Notes under the pieces: generated by a model
What the model saw: the letters and a program-made list of their open reading frames with translations, nothing else
What the model was told of the DNA's origin: nothing
Databases searched by the model: none
Part shown: one piece after another, positions 22,530-30,882 of the stretch
How the letters are laid out: each line of letters starts with the position of its first letter
Numbering within the stretch: position 1 is the first letter of the stretch
Program-made: the position numbers and the translations under genes
NCBI RefSeq assembly: GCF_003952165.1
Contig: NZ_RXFT01000001.1
Location: 248,001-312,000, forward strand
DNA from: Variovorax guangxiensis
GTDB taxonomy: Bacteria > Pseudomonadota > Gammaproteobacteria > Burkholderiales > Burkholderiaceae_C
Direction: 5' to 3'
DNA length: 64,000 nucleotides

Positions 22530-24455
22530 TCAGTTCTTCATGCTGTGGACGAGGGAGGCCAGCGCCGACGATATGAAGATCGCCACGATGAAGCGCAGCC
22601 AGCCCGACTTGCGCTGCACGAAGTTGCCGATGGCGACGCCGCCCGTCATCAGCCATATCAGCGGGCTGGTTCCCGAGAGGAAGACGCTGACGACGTACAG
22701 GGCCTGCAGCATCATGCTGGCGACCCAGCCGATCTGAGAGAGCGCGCCCGGTGCTTGCTTTGCAGCCGGCGCGGCAGCGGGCTGTGCCGTGGCGGGCGCG
22801 CGCGCCGGCGCCGGGCTGGCCGCGACCGGTTGCGGGCGTGCCGCTTCCCGCTGCGCCTTCTTCTCTTCCGCTATCTGCTCGGCGGTTTTCTCCAGCACCG
22901 GTGCAGCCGCTTCCGCCGGCTGCCACCACGCCGGCCATGGCGCCTTGCCCGCAGCGGACTGCTTGCGGAACTCGCCTGCGCCGAGCCTGCGCTGCGATGC
23001 CTGCGTCTTCGGTGCCGCGCCGCCTTCGTGCTTCGCCGCCAGCGCGCGCACGCGCTGCAGATACGGCTCGCCACGCGCCGCATCGGTCATCGCGATGAAG
23101 TTGGCATAGCCGCGCAGCGCGCCGATCACGTCGCTGTTGCCGTTCCATTGCAGGCCCTGCAGGCCGTTGCGCTCGGCCTGGTGCAGCACCGCGCGGAAGC
23201 GCCGCAGGGTGTCGCGGTCGACCGAGAGCTTGTCGTTGACGACGATGCCCGTCACATGCTGCTGGCGGTGCTTTCGCATCACCTGCTGCTTGTCGGGGTG
23301 CAGCGTGAGGCCCTCGCTGGCCACGATCTGCTTCGCGCGCCACAGCAGCTTGGCCGTGTCGCGGCTGTGCTCGGGGCCTGCCGAGAACGTCAGGTCGTCG
23401 GCGTAGCGCGTGTAGCGAAAGCCCAGCTTCGCCGCACTTGCCGACAGGCGGGCGTCGAGCCGGCGGCACAGCAGGTTGGTGATCATCGGGCTGGTGGGCG
23501 CGCCCTGCGGCAGCACGCGGTCACCGCGCGCGACGAAATAGCGGTTGCCGTCGAGCTGCACCTCGTCGGTCGGCGCCTCGGTGCACACCAGTGCCAGCAG
23601 GCTCGCCACCTGCGACGAGTAGCCGAGCTGGCGGAACACGCCGCGCACGCGGCGCATGCCGATGGAGGGGAAGAAGTCCTTCAGGTCGAGGTTGATGACC
23701 ACGTCGCGGCCCACGTGCGGTGCGGCGTTGGTGAGGATCGAGCGGCCCGGCATGAAGCCGTGCGCGGCCTCGTGCACCGGCATCTTCGCGAGGATGTTGT
23801 CGAGCACCCAGTACTGCGCGCGCTTCAGCCGCGGCATGGGCGCGGAGATGTGGCGCTCGCCGCCGCTCTTCTTGGGCATGGTGAAGCGCTGGTAGTGGCT
23901 CACGCTCGACACCTCCCGATGCCATGCGAGAAAACGCAGCTCGCCCAGGCCGATGCCCATGGCCTGCGCGAGATCGCTCACGTGGTCCAGCGCGGGCAGG
24001 GCGTTGCGGGCCAGTGCCTGGCTGTCGCTGTGCGCGTCGTTGAGGCCGCCGGAGACGCCGTCGCCCACGTAGAGCAGCTCGCGCTGGCGCCGCTCGTGCC
24101 ATGCAACGGCGCGCGCGTGGCGGCCCTGTGCTGCGCGCTGGCGGGTTTCCTCGCGGCGCTCGCGGGCGCGGGCCATGCGCTCCTTGCGCATGATCTTCAG
24201 GGCCCGGTCGCGGTCCTCGATGCCGCGCAGTTCGCTGCCGAGCTTCGAGAGCGCCGTCTGCAGCTCGCCCTCTCGGCGGATCAACTGCTCCTCGACCGTC
24301 GGCTGCGCTGCGTCGCGCGGCCAGAAGCCCAGGCGCTGCATTTCCTCGAGGACGACTTCCTGCTTGGAACTCTTGCGGATGCGCTCGTACAGCTCCTCGC
24401 GGGTGAGCGCGGAGTCGGGAATGGAAGAAGAGGAGGCGGGAGACTGCATGGTCAT
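22530..24455 (-). CDS. Retron-type reverse transcriptase with C-terminal membrane tail
   Basis: A 641-residue protein with a retron reverse transcriptase core. Retron hallmarks are the NAxxH motif (NAAPH, residues 243-247), polymerase motifs NLDLKDFFPSI (255-265), LPQGAPTSP (315-323), the catalytic YADD (351-354) and VTG (401-403). Around it are a charged, coiled-coil-like N-terminal region (55-125), a Pro/Ala linker (about 510-570) and hydrophobic segments near 575-594, 597-613 and 618-637 that look membrane-spanning. The core makes msDNA from the ncRNA encoded 42 nt upstream (24497-24723). I chose the ATG at 24455 because upstream in-frame codons run into the ncRNA; the ATG at 24449 is also possible. 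It is the third gene of the HEAT, SWIM, RT operon. Confidence 0.92.
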   Translation of the reverse strand: MTMQSPASSSSIPDSALTREELYERIRKSSKQEVVLEEMQRLGFWPRDAAQPTVEEQLIRREGELQTALSKLGSELRGIEDRDRALKIMRKERMARARERREETRQRAAQGRHARAVAWHERRQRELLYVGDGVSGGLNDAHSDSQALARNALPALDHVSDLAQAMGIGLGELRFLAWHREVSSVSHYQRFTMPKKSGGERHISAPMPRLKRAQYWVLDNILAKMPVHEAAHGFMPGRSILTNAAPHVGRDVVINLDLKDFFPSIGMRRVRGVFRQLGYSSQVASLLALVCTEAPTDEVQLDGNRYFVARGDRVLPQGAPTSPMITNLLCRRLDARLSASAAKLGFRYTRYADDLTFSAGPEHSRDTAKLLWRAKQIVASEGLTLHPDKQQVMRKHRQQHVTGIVVNDKLSVDRDTLRRFRAVLHQAERNGLQGLQWNGNSDVIGALRGYANFIAMTDAARGEPYLQRVRALAAKHEGGAAPKTQASQRRLGAGEFRKQSAAGKAPWPAWWQPAEAAAPVLEKTAEQIAEEKKAQREAARPQPVAASPAPARAPATAQPAAAPAAKQAPGALSQIGWVASMMLQALYVVSVFLSGTSPLIWLMTGGVAIGNFVQRKSGWLRFIVAIFISSALASLVHSMKN

Positions 24456-24496
24456 GGCGCTGCGCCACCGGCCGATGCACTGCTGGAAGAGAAAGG

Positions 24497-24723
24497 TTGC
24501 GAACGAAGCGGGAATCTCGTCGAAGAGCCTCGGGACTGGAGGGCTCCACTCGACGCCGGATGGCCATGGTGACGCCGATGAGCTTCGAGGAAGCCGCACT
24601 GTTGTCGCGTCACCATGGCCATCCGGCACAGTGAAGAGACGTCCAGTGACGCTTGGGAAGTGCTGTATGCGAGGGCGGCGATACGCCGACCGGATTGCAA
24701 GAGCCTTCCCGCTCCGTTCGCAA
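24497..24723 (-). ncRNA. Retron msr-msd non-coding RNA
   Basis: Read 5' to 3' on the minus strand. The 18-nt a1 segment TTGCGAACGGAGCGGGAA (24723-24706) pairs with a2 TTCCCGCTTCGTTCGCAA (24514-24497) with a single G-U pair and no mismatch. Inside, near the 5' end, is a small msr-like hairpin CGGCG-TAT-CGCCG. Next comes a perfect 21-bp inverted repeat, positions 24627-24607 against 24575-24555, extended at its base by CACT/AGTG. It encloses a 31-nt loop that itself holds GCTTC-CTC-GAAGC. This is the expected order a1, msr, msd hairpin, a2, directly upstream of a retron RT. The G residues at 24705-24704 next to a1 are candidates for the 2'-5' branch point. Exact transcript ends cannot be read from sequence. 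Confidence 0.88.
24555..24627 (-). repeat. Perfect 21-bp inverted repeat (msd stem)
   Basis: Arms at 24555-24575 and 24607-24627 are exact reverse complements, separated by 31 nt. Each arm contains GGATGGCCATGGTGACGC or its complement. It is the longest perfect inverted repeat I found in the window. As part of the retron ncRNA it would give a long double-stranded DNA stem in the msDNA. Confidence 0.9.
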
Positions 24724-24734
24724 AAAGCAGTGTA

Positions 24735-26441
24735 TCAGCCGATGTGGGCGGTGGTCCTTTCCTGGTCTGTCGTTGTTGTTGTCGTCGTGTTCGCGGTGAT
24801 CGAAGGCGCGGCCGACAGGCGCAGCGCGAGCATGTGCTCGCACGGCCCCTTGGTCATGCGGTGGCGCACGAAGTGGCTGCACTGGCATTCGCCCGAGGCG
24901 ATGCGCTGGTCGGCGTCGAGCTGCAGGCTCATGAAGTACTCGCGCTGCCCGGACGCGCCCTTGCACTTGCCGCTGATGGAAACGCCGCCGTCGGCGCGCG
25001 CCTGCGTCTTCACGCCCGCGATGCGGCGCGCGCGCACCAGCTCGGCCGCGGCTTCCTCCTCGGGGCTGGCGTAGCGCAGCTTGTCCATGGGCAGCGGCTC
25101 GCGGCTGAGCTCGCGCAGCCGCCACACGCCGTGCGCGATGTCGTAGACCACGCGACCGGCCTGCACGTAGCCGCCGAGCGCGGCATCGACCGTGAGCGTC
25201 GAAAGACCCGTGGCCGCCGCCAGCTCGGCGGTGGTGGCGCGCCAGCGTTCGCCCAGCGCCGCGAATACGCGCAGCAGGCTGTCCTGGTCGGCCGTCTGGC
25301 GCGGCTGCAGCAGCTCGAAGTGGCCGTTGCGCGACCAGTCGTTGGCGGTCCAGCCCGAGAGGCCGAGCGTGAATTCCATGTCGGGCATCTGCGCGACCCA
25401 GAAGCTGGGCATGCCCGTGCCCAGCAGGTGCACGGTGAAGCCCTGCGCCACCGGCACCAGCCGCTCGAGCTGCAGCAGGCGGCGCCGGCCCCATACGCGG
25501 ATGTCGATGTCGGAAGTGGCGCTGTGCGTGGAGCGCGGGCACACCAGCTCGTGGCCCCAGGGCTCGAACACGATGCGCACCGGCTGCCCCGGCCGCAGCA
25601 CGAAGCGCAGCGAACGCGGGCCCACGTGCTCCTTGCGGCGGCGCAGCACCAGGCAGATGTTGTGGATGTCCATCGGGTGCAGCTGCAGCCGGTGCGCGGG
25701 CAGCAGCATCGCGCTGCTCACCTGCAGGAAGCCGCGCACCCAGCTGTCGGGCACGTCGATCTTGGGCTCGTGGAAGGCCGGATCGTTGTCGCTCTGAACC
25801 TGGAAGCCGCCGGGGTCGATGGCCAGCCGCGTCGTCTTGTAGTCGCGGATCTTCTGGAACTCGTCGTACAGCGACTCCGAATAGTCGACGTTGGTGGTGC
25901 CGTACGCATGGTCGCTCACCCGGTCGAAGATGTCGTGGCTGCACGAGAACATGCCGTAGCTCGACTCGTCCTGGCTGAAGCACTCGAAGAACACGCGGTC
26001 GGGGTGCACCGTGATGACCGGGTCGAGCACGAACCACGCCTCGCGGTTGACCTTGTAGAGGTGGTCGAAGTAGCGCTTCTGCGCGCTCATGAAGGGCTGC
26101 AGCACCGACTGCTTGCGCTTGCGCAGCTCGGCCAGCTCCTTGCTGATGGGCTCCATCTGCGCCTTCAGCTCGTCGCTGCGCGCCATGAACTGCGCGAGCA
26201 GCTGGCCCTCCTGCCCGGCCAGCCATTCGAGGTACGCGCTCTTGTCGCGCGGCTTGAAGCGCAGGTCGCCCACCACCACGTCGTGCAGCGCCGACATGCC
26301 TTCGCGAAACGGCAGGTGGCGGTTGATGTCGGCGACGAAGTGCACCGGCGCGCGCAGCGTATCGGGCGCGAACTGCAGCGCGGTGCTGTTGGCCGTGTGC
26401 TGTGCGCCTGAATGGCCGAAGTAGCGGTACTGGAATCTCAT
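24735..26441 (-). CDS. Winged-helix plus SWIM zinc-finger protein of the retron system
   Basis: A 568-residue protein without signal or membrane segments. The N-terminal 1-130 includes a charged helix (ARSDELKAQMEPISKELAEL). A long central beta-rich region follows, then a winged-helix-like stretch (RWRATTAELAAATGLSTLTVDAAL, about 400-455). The SWIM zinc site reads CQCSHFVRHRMTKGPCEH with Cys519, Cys521, Cys534 and His536 (CxC-x12-CxH). A poly-Thr tail ends the protein. SWIM domains bind nucleic acid or protein. The ATG at 26441 overlaps the stop of the HEAT-protein gene (ATGA), and the ncRNA begins 12 nt after its stop. This partner pair (ARM/HEAT plus WH-SWIM) is, as I recall, the signature of type XIII retrons. 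Confidence 0.85.
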   Translation of the reverse strand: MRFQYRYFGHSGAQHTANSTALQFAPDTLRAPVHFVADINRHLPFREGMSALHDVVVGDLRFKPRDKSAYLEWLAGQEGQLLAQFMARSDELKAQMEPISKELAELRKRKQSVLQPFMSAQKRYFDHLYKVNREAWFVLDPVITVHPDRVFFECFSQDESSYGMFSCSHDIFDRVSDHAYGTTNVDYSESLYDEFQKIRDYKTTRLAIDPGGFQVQSDNDPAFHEPKIDVPDSWVRGFLQVSSAMLLPAHRLQLHPMDIHNICLVLRRRKEHVGPRSLRFVLRPGQPVRIVFEPWGHELVCPRSTHSATSDIDIRVWGRRRLLQLERLVPVAQGFTVHLLGTGMPSFWVAQMPDMEFTLGLSGWTANDWSRNGHFELLQPRQTADQDSLLRVFAALGERWRATTAELAAATGLSTLTVDAALGGYVQAGRVVYDIAHGVWRLRELSREPLPMDKLRYASPEEEAAAELVRARRIAGVKTQARADGGVSISGKCKGASGQREYFMSLQLDADQRIASGECQCSHFVRHRMTKGPCEHMLALRLSAAPSITANTTTTTTTDQERTTAHIG

Positions 26442-29400
26442 GCGGCGGGCGCTCCGGTCAGGGCGGAGGAAGAGGGCGGAGGCGCGCGGCGCGGCGCGAT
26501 GCTGCGCACCGGCGCAGTCTGCAAGGGGTTGTCCAGCCCGGGGAAGGCTTCCTGGATGCTGCGCAACCCCGCCACGTATTGCGCGCGCTCCGTGATCGCG
26601 CCGGTCACGGCCTGCCGTGCGAACACGCGGGCGACGATGCGCGCGATGTCTTCCGAGTGCATCGCCTGCGCGGCCAGGAACTCCATGACGCGCGCCTTGG
26701 CCAGCCGGCCCCGGTTGGCCTGCGAGAGCACGCTGAGGAAGTAGGGCTCCAGCCGCGCGAGCACGTCGGCATTGCGGCTCGCGGCCGAGGCCAGCCAGTT
26801 GGTCACGAAGAGCTGCATGCCCGGCGAGGGATGCTGGCTCAGCTGCAGCATGTAGGTGGTGACGTCGGTCACGTCGAAATGTGTGGTGAGCAGCTCGCGG
26901 CCCAGGCGCTGGGCGCCCGCGTCCTTGTGGTCGCACAGGCGCACGAGCAGCGCGGGCGTCCACAGGCTGGATTCGCCCTGGGCGCCGAACCACTGGCGCG
27001 CCCAGTCGCGCGCGTCGTCCCAGCGGCTGTCGAAGATGCGCAGCGCGTCGCCGAGCTCGGCGAGCGTGCGTTCCGGCCTGGCGGCCAGTTGTTCGGTGGC
27101 CCACTGGCGCGCGGCGGCGGTGTCGACAAGGCCGAAGCTCGCGGTCTGCAGCACGCTGAAGCTGAGAGCGTCCTGCTGAGGCAGCAGCCATGCGCCCAGG
27201 CGCTGCGCGCCCTTGCTGCGCGCTTCGAGCAGGCGCAGCGTCACGGCGGGCTCGCCGCGGCGCGTGTGCTCGGCCAGCGGGCCGCACAGCCATTGCAGCA
27301 GCGAATCGAACACGCCCTCGGCGGCTTCGGCGCGGAACAGCTCGTCGCGCAGCAGTGGCATCAGCGCGGCGGCGAAAGCCGGGTGCGCGGGCAGCAACTG
27401 CGCAAGGCGCGGTGCGACGGCGGCACGCACGACCGGCATCGGGCTGCTGCAGAAGGCGGCAAAGAGTTCGGGCTGGGTGACCAGCGACTCGTCGGGCAGC
27501 GAGGTGAAGAGCCTCACGCCGGCGCCGCGCAGCCGCTCGTCGTCGGACTGCAGCAGCCGCGTGAGCACGCTCACCGGCAGGCCCTGCACCGAGGCCGGAT
27601 GCAGCAGCAGCCACTCTGCGGCGGTGCGCACGACGTCGGGGCTCGCATGATCGAAGAGCGCCAGCAGCCTGTCGAGCGGCGCCTTGGCGGCAGCCGTGCG
27701 CAGCAGGCCCTGCAGCGCCCATTGCACGTTCTCGCAGATGGCGTCGAGCTGCGGCTGCGCGGCATCGCAGGCCGACAGCCACGAGAGCAGTTCGGAAGCG
27801 AGCACATCGAGCGTCGAAAGGTTCGGCGCGGCGGCCTGCAGCAGCAGGCGCGAGGCGCGGCGCACTTCGGCGTCGGCCGAGGTCAGCAGCATCAGCAGCA
27901 GGCCGACCTGCTGGCTGTAGAGGCCCGGGTCCTGCCCGATGTATTCGAGCGCGAGCGTGCGCGCCTCGGCCAGCGGGGAGCCCAGCAGCGCTGGCAGCCA
28001 GGGCAGGGGGGCTTCGCCCGCCGCGATGCGCTGGCGTGCGATGTCCAGCGCGAAGCGCGCCGTGTCTTCCCAGGTGCTGGCCAGCAGGCGCCAGACGGTG
28101 GGCGCTTCGAGCGCTTCGCAGAAGGGCTTGTTGTCCTGCAGCGCGCGCGCGGCGAAGGCGTGCACGGCGGCGCAGCGGCCCTGCTGCATCAGCTGCAGCA
28201 GTGCCTGCGGATGGCGATCCCAGCGTTCGGGCCAGGCTTCGGTGCGGCTCAGGCGCTGCGCGGGCAGCGGCGTGCCGCGGCGCCACTGCAGGCCGCCGCG
28301 CTGTGCTTCCCATTCGGGGTCGTGGCGATGCAGCAGCTGCATCAGCACCAGCCAGCGGCTGTAGGGGCCGGTGTGCCAGCTGCGCGGCTCGGGCGTCCAG
28401 CGCGACTCGCGCTGTTGGCCGGCGGTGCCGGCTTCGGCGTCGTCGGCCGCGAGCAGCACGCCCATGGCGAGCCGGAGCCAGTCGGCTTCATCGGCCGCGC
28501 CGGCCAGGGCAAGCCTGCGCAGGTTGCGCCAGGTGCGGCGGCGCAGGTAGTCGCGCGTGCGCTGGCTGTAGGCGAGACGGCTGTCGGGCCGCACGACTTC
28601 CTTGGCGATCTCCACGTAGCGGCCGTTGACCTGCGCCCAGCGCCCGCCGGTGCGGTAGGCCGCGCGCTGCGTCTCGAGGCGCTGGTGCAGCACGCCGAGC
28701 AGGTCATAGTCGCCCGCGAACTCCGCGCCCTTGTAGAGGCGCCGCCATGCGCGGAAGCTGCCGGCCGCGAGCTGCAGCGTCGGCGCGATCTGGAGCAGCG
28801 CGGCATGCGCGAGCCCGTCGGCGCGGCGGCCTTCGAGCAGCGACAGGTCGAAGAGCTGTTCGACCCAGACGGCGTACTTCAGTCCGTTCCAGAGCGCTGG
28901 GTCGGCCAGGTGTTGCTGGAGCAGCGGCATGGCCTGTGCGGCAGGCACTTCGCCCATCGCGGCCCAGGCGCGTCGTAGCGGGGCGGGCCAGTCGTCGATG
29001 ATGCGCGCCGCCTCGGCTGCGCGCTGCTCCTCGGGCCAGAGTGCGAGCGCTGCCCATCGCGCGGCGCGCGTGACCACCGGCGTGCGGCCGCGCTTCGACA
29101 GCTCGCGCATCGCCTCGAAGGCGCCAGCGTCGCCGCATCGGCCGACGGCCCAGGCGATGCAGTAGTCGAGCATCGGCTCCCCGGTCTCGATGTGGTCGAT
29201 GAGCTGCGGCACGGCGGTAGCGAGCCGGCGTTCGCCGATGCGCCACACGACTCGGGTGCGGCGCACCGGCGGCAGCAGCCGCCATGCGTCGGGGCGGATG
29301 GCTGCCAGCAGCACGGCGTCGCCGGGGTGCGCGATGGCGGTTGCGGTGGGCGGGGTTGCCGCCGGAGCCGGTGCGGCGGAGCCTTCGGGCACATAGCCCT

Positions 29401-29632
29401 GCGCGATCTGCGCGGCAACGGCATGCTCGAATGCGGTGCTGGCTGCCTCGAAGGGCAGCGGCGACGGGGTGAAGACCGTTTCCTTCCATTGCAGCCCGTC
29501 GCGGCTGGTGCTCACGTGCACCACATGGCCGGGAGCTTCCGGCAGGGCGAACAGTTCCACTGTGCTGAAGCCGGCGGCGCCTGCCGCGCCGGGCTTCGTG
29601 CGAATCAATTTCTCTGAGCGAATGCGCTTCAC
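26438..29632 (-). CDS. HEAT/ARM-repeat protein with WGR-like N-terminus (retron partner)
   Basis: A 1064-residue protein. Residues 1-85 look like a degenerate WGR domain: KLIRTKPGAAG then STVELFALPEAPGHVVHVSTSRDGLQW and ending AQIAQGYV, the position where WGR domains have K..KGY. The rest is a solenoid of alpha-helical repeats (for example PMLDYCIAWAVGRCGDAGAFEAMRELSKRG, ASPDVVRTAAEWLLLHPAS, EVRRASRLLLQAA), similar in layout to E. coli MolR-type WGR/HEAT proteins. The start is a GTG at 29632 with GGGGAGG upstream; the ORF begins there in frame with KRIRSEKL. First gene of the minus-strand retron operon, overlapping the SWIM gene by 4 nt. A role as effector or scaffold is an inference. Confidence 0.85.
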   Translation of the reverse strand: MKRIRSEKLIRTKPGAAGAAGFSTVELFALPEAPGHVVHVSTSRDGLQWKETVFTPSPLPFEAASTAFEHAVAAQIAQGYVPEGSAAPAPAATPPTATAIAHPGDAVLLAAIRPDAWRLLPPVRRTRVVWRIGERRLATAVPQLIDHIETGEPMLDYCIAWAVGRCGDAGAFEAMRELSKRGRTPVVTRAARWAALALWPEEQRAAEAARIIDDWPAPLRRAWAAMGEVPAAQAMPLLQQHLADPALWNGLKYAVWVEQLFDLSLLEGRRADGLAHAALLQIAPTLQLAAGSFRAWRRLYKGAEFAGDYDLLGVLHQRLETQRAAYRTGGRWAQVNGRYVEIAKEVVRPDSRLAYSQRTRDYLRRRTWRNLRRLALAGAADEADWLRLAMGVLLAADDAEAGTAGQQRESRWTPEPRSWHTGPYSRWLVLMQLLHRHDPEWEAQRGGLQWRRGTPLPAQRLSRTEAWPERWDRHPQALLQLMQQGRCAAVHAFAARALQDNKPFCEALEAPTVWRLLASTWEDTARFALDIARQRIAAGEAPLPWLPALLGSPLAEARTLALEYIGQDPGLYSQQVGLLLMLLTSADAEVRRASRLLLQAAAPNLSTLDVLASELLSWLSACDAAQPQLDAICENVQWALQGLLRTAAAKAPLDRLLALFDHASPDVVRTAAEWLLLHPASVQGLPVSVLTRLLQSDDERLRGAGVRLFTSLPDESLVTQPELFAAFCSSPMPVVRAAVAPRLAQLLPAHPAFAAALMPLLRDELFRAEAAEGVFDSLLQWLCGPLAEHTRRGEPAVTLRLLEARSKGAQRLGAWLLPQQDALSFSVLQTASFGLVDTAAARQWATEQLAARPERTLAELGDALRIFDSRWDDARDWARQWFGAQGESSLWTPALLVRLCDHKDAGAQRLGRELLTTHFDVTDVTTYMLQLSQHPSPGMQLFVTNWLASAASRNADVLARLEPYFLSVLSQANRGRLAKARVMEFLAAQAMHSEDIARIVARVFARQAVTGAITERAQYVAGLRSIQEAFPGLDNPLQTAPVRSIAPRRAPPPSSSALTGAPAA

Positions 29633-29780
29633 GCGGAGGCCTCCCCTGCCTTCGGTTGGTGCTTGTGCTGCTTTCTTGTGTCGCCGCGCATCTTAGCGGG
29701 CGTTTGCGGAGTTCACGGCGATCACTTCGCTCGTGCCTGTGTAGCATGCGCGCTCCGGCAACCACGCAGCGATTCTCCAG
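29633..29780. promoter_or_regulatory. Divergent promoter region, retron operon and WGR-ligase gene
   Basis: A 148-bp gap between two divergent starts (GTG at 29632 and ATG at 29781). Both transcripts must start here or in the coding ends. I see no convincing -35/-10 pair on either strand. The shared gap suggests the WGR/nucleotidyltransferase gene may be co-regulated with the retron. Confidence 0.4.
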
Positions 29781-30872
29781 ATGTCGAACACCGCGCAGAC
29801 TCCGCAGTCGAGCTTTCTCTACTTCACGGGCGCAGGCTCGGACAAGGTCTACCAGGTGCACCTGCGTCCCAAGGACGACGGATGGGTGGTCGACTACGGC
29901 AACGGCCGGCGCGGCGGCACGCTATCCACCGGCACCAAGACCAGCAGCCCGGTCGCCTACGAGGCCGCGCTGAAGATCTACGACAAGGTCGTCAAGGAGA
30001 AGACTTCCAAGGGCTACACGACCGACCAGTCGGGCGCGCTCTACACCTCCACCGACCTCGCCGGCCGCGTGAGCGGCGAGCTGCCGCAGCTGCCCACGCT
30101 GATCCTCGAGGAGCAGGCCGCGCGCTACTTCGACGACCCGAGCTGGGGCCTGCAGGAAAAGGCCGATGGAGAAAACCGCATCCTGCTGATCGAGGGCGAG
30201 AGGGTGCGCGGCACCAACCGGCGCGGGCTGTTCGTCGACATTCCGCAGGCATGGGTCGCAGCGGTTGCAGCACAGCCTGGGCGCACCGTGATCGCGGGCG
30301 AGCACGTGGGCGATGCCTTCATGGCCTTCGACCTCCTGGAGTTGCACGGCGAGGACCTGCGCGGCGCGCCCTTCATCGAGCGATTCGGCCATCTGCGCAC
30401 GGTCGCGCCGTCGATGCCGTGGATCAGCCTGCTCGAACTCGAGCTCACGGCCGAGGGCAAGCGCCGCCGTGCCGCCGAGCTGCTGGCCGCGCACGGCGAA
30501 GGCTATGTGCTCAAGTCGCTCGACGCACCCTTCGCCGCGGGCCGCAGCACGAGCAGCCTGAAGTTCAAGTTCAACCAGAGCGCGACCTGCGAAGTGATCC
30601 GTGTGAACGCCCAGCGCTCGGTGGCCGTGGGACTGCGCGACGTTGGCGGCGAGATGGTCGACCTGGGCAACGTGACGGTGCCGCCCAACGAGGCGCTGCC
30701 GGCCGTGGGCACGCTGGTGGAGGTGCGCTATCTCTACCGCTATGCCGGCGGCAAGTTCGAGCAGCCGGTCTACAAGGGGCAGCGGCCGGACATGACCTCG
30801 GAAGACGCTGTGTTGTCGCAGGTCACGCGCATCAAGGACCGAAGCGCGGCGGCTGGCGACGACGACGCCTGA
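29781..30872 (+). CDS. WGR domain fused to polynucleotide-ligase-like nucleotidyltransferase and OB fold
   Basis: A 363-residue cytosolic protein. Residues 11-82 are a WGR domain (SDKVYQVHLRPKDDGWVVDYGNGRRGG, closing with KTSKGYTTDQ). Residues 115-280 carry covalent nucleotidyltransferase motifs: motif I EKADGENR with Lys127 as the predicted AMP acceptor, GEHVGDAFMAFDLLE as the motif III region, motif IV EGYVLKS and motif V LKFKF. An OB-fold-like C-terminus follows (VEVRYLYRYAGGKFEQPVY). This is the core of ATP-dependent DNA or RNA ligases without a dedicated DNA-binding domain. It diverges from the WGR/HEAT retron gene with 148 bp between them, and the shared WGR module hints at a common nucleic-acid target. 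RNA repair is an alternative role. Confidence 0.85.
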   Translation: MSNTAQTPQSSFLYFTGAGSDKVYQVHLRPKDDGWVVDYGNGRRGGTLSTGTKTSSPVAYEAALKIYDKVVKEKTSKGYTTDQSGALYTSTDLAGRVSGELPQLPTLILEEQAARYFDDPSWGLQEKADGENRILLIEGERVRGTNRRGLFVDIPQAWVAAVAAQPGRTVIAGEHVGDAFMAFDLLELHGEDLRGAPFIERFGHLRTVAPSMPWISLLELELTAEGKRRRAAELLAAHGEGYVLKSLDAPFAAGRSTSSLKFKFNQSATCEVIRVNAQRSVAVGLRDVGGEMVDLGNVTVPPNEALPAVGTLVEVRYLYRYAGGKFEQPVYKGQRPDMTSEDAVLSQVTRIKDRSAAAGDDDA

Positions 30873-30882
30873 CGCCGGCCAT

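Noticed and set aside
24555..24627. 21-bp inverted repeat as IS ends or a simple terminator
   Set aside because: No transposase or target duplication lies near and no T-tract follows. The additional a1/a2 pairing around it and the adjacent retron RT explain it better.
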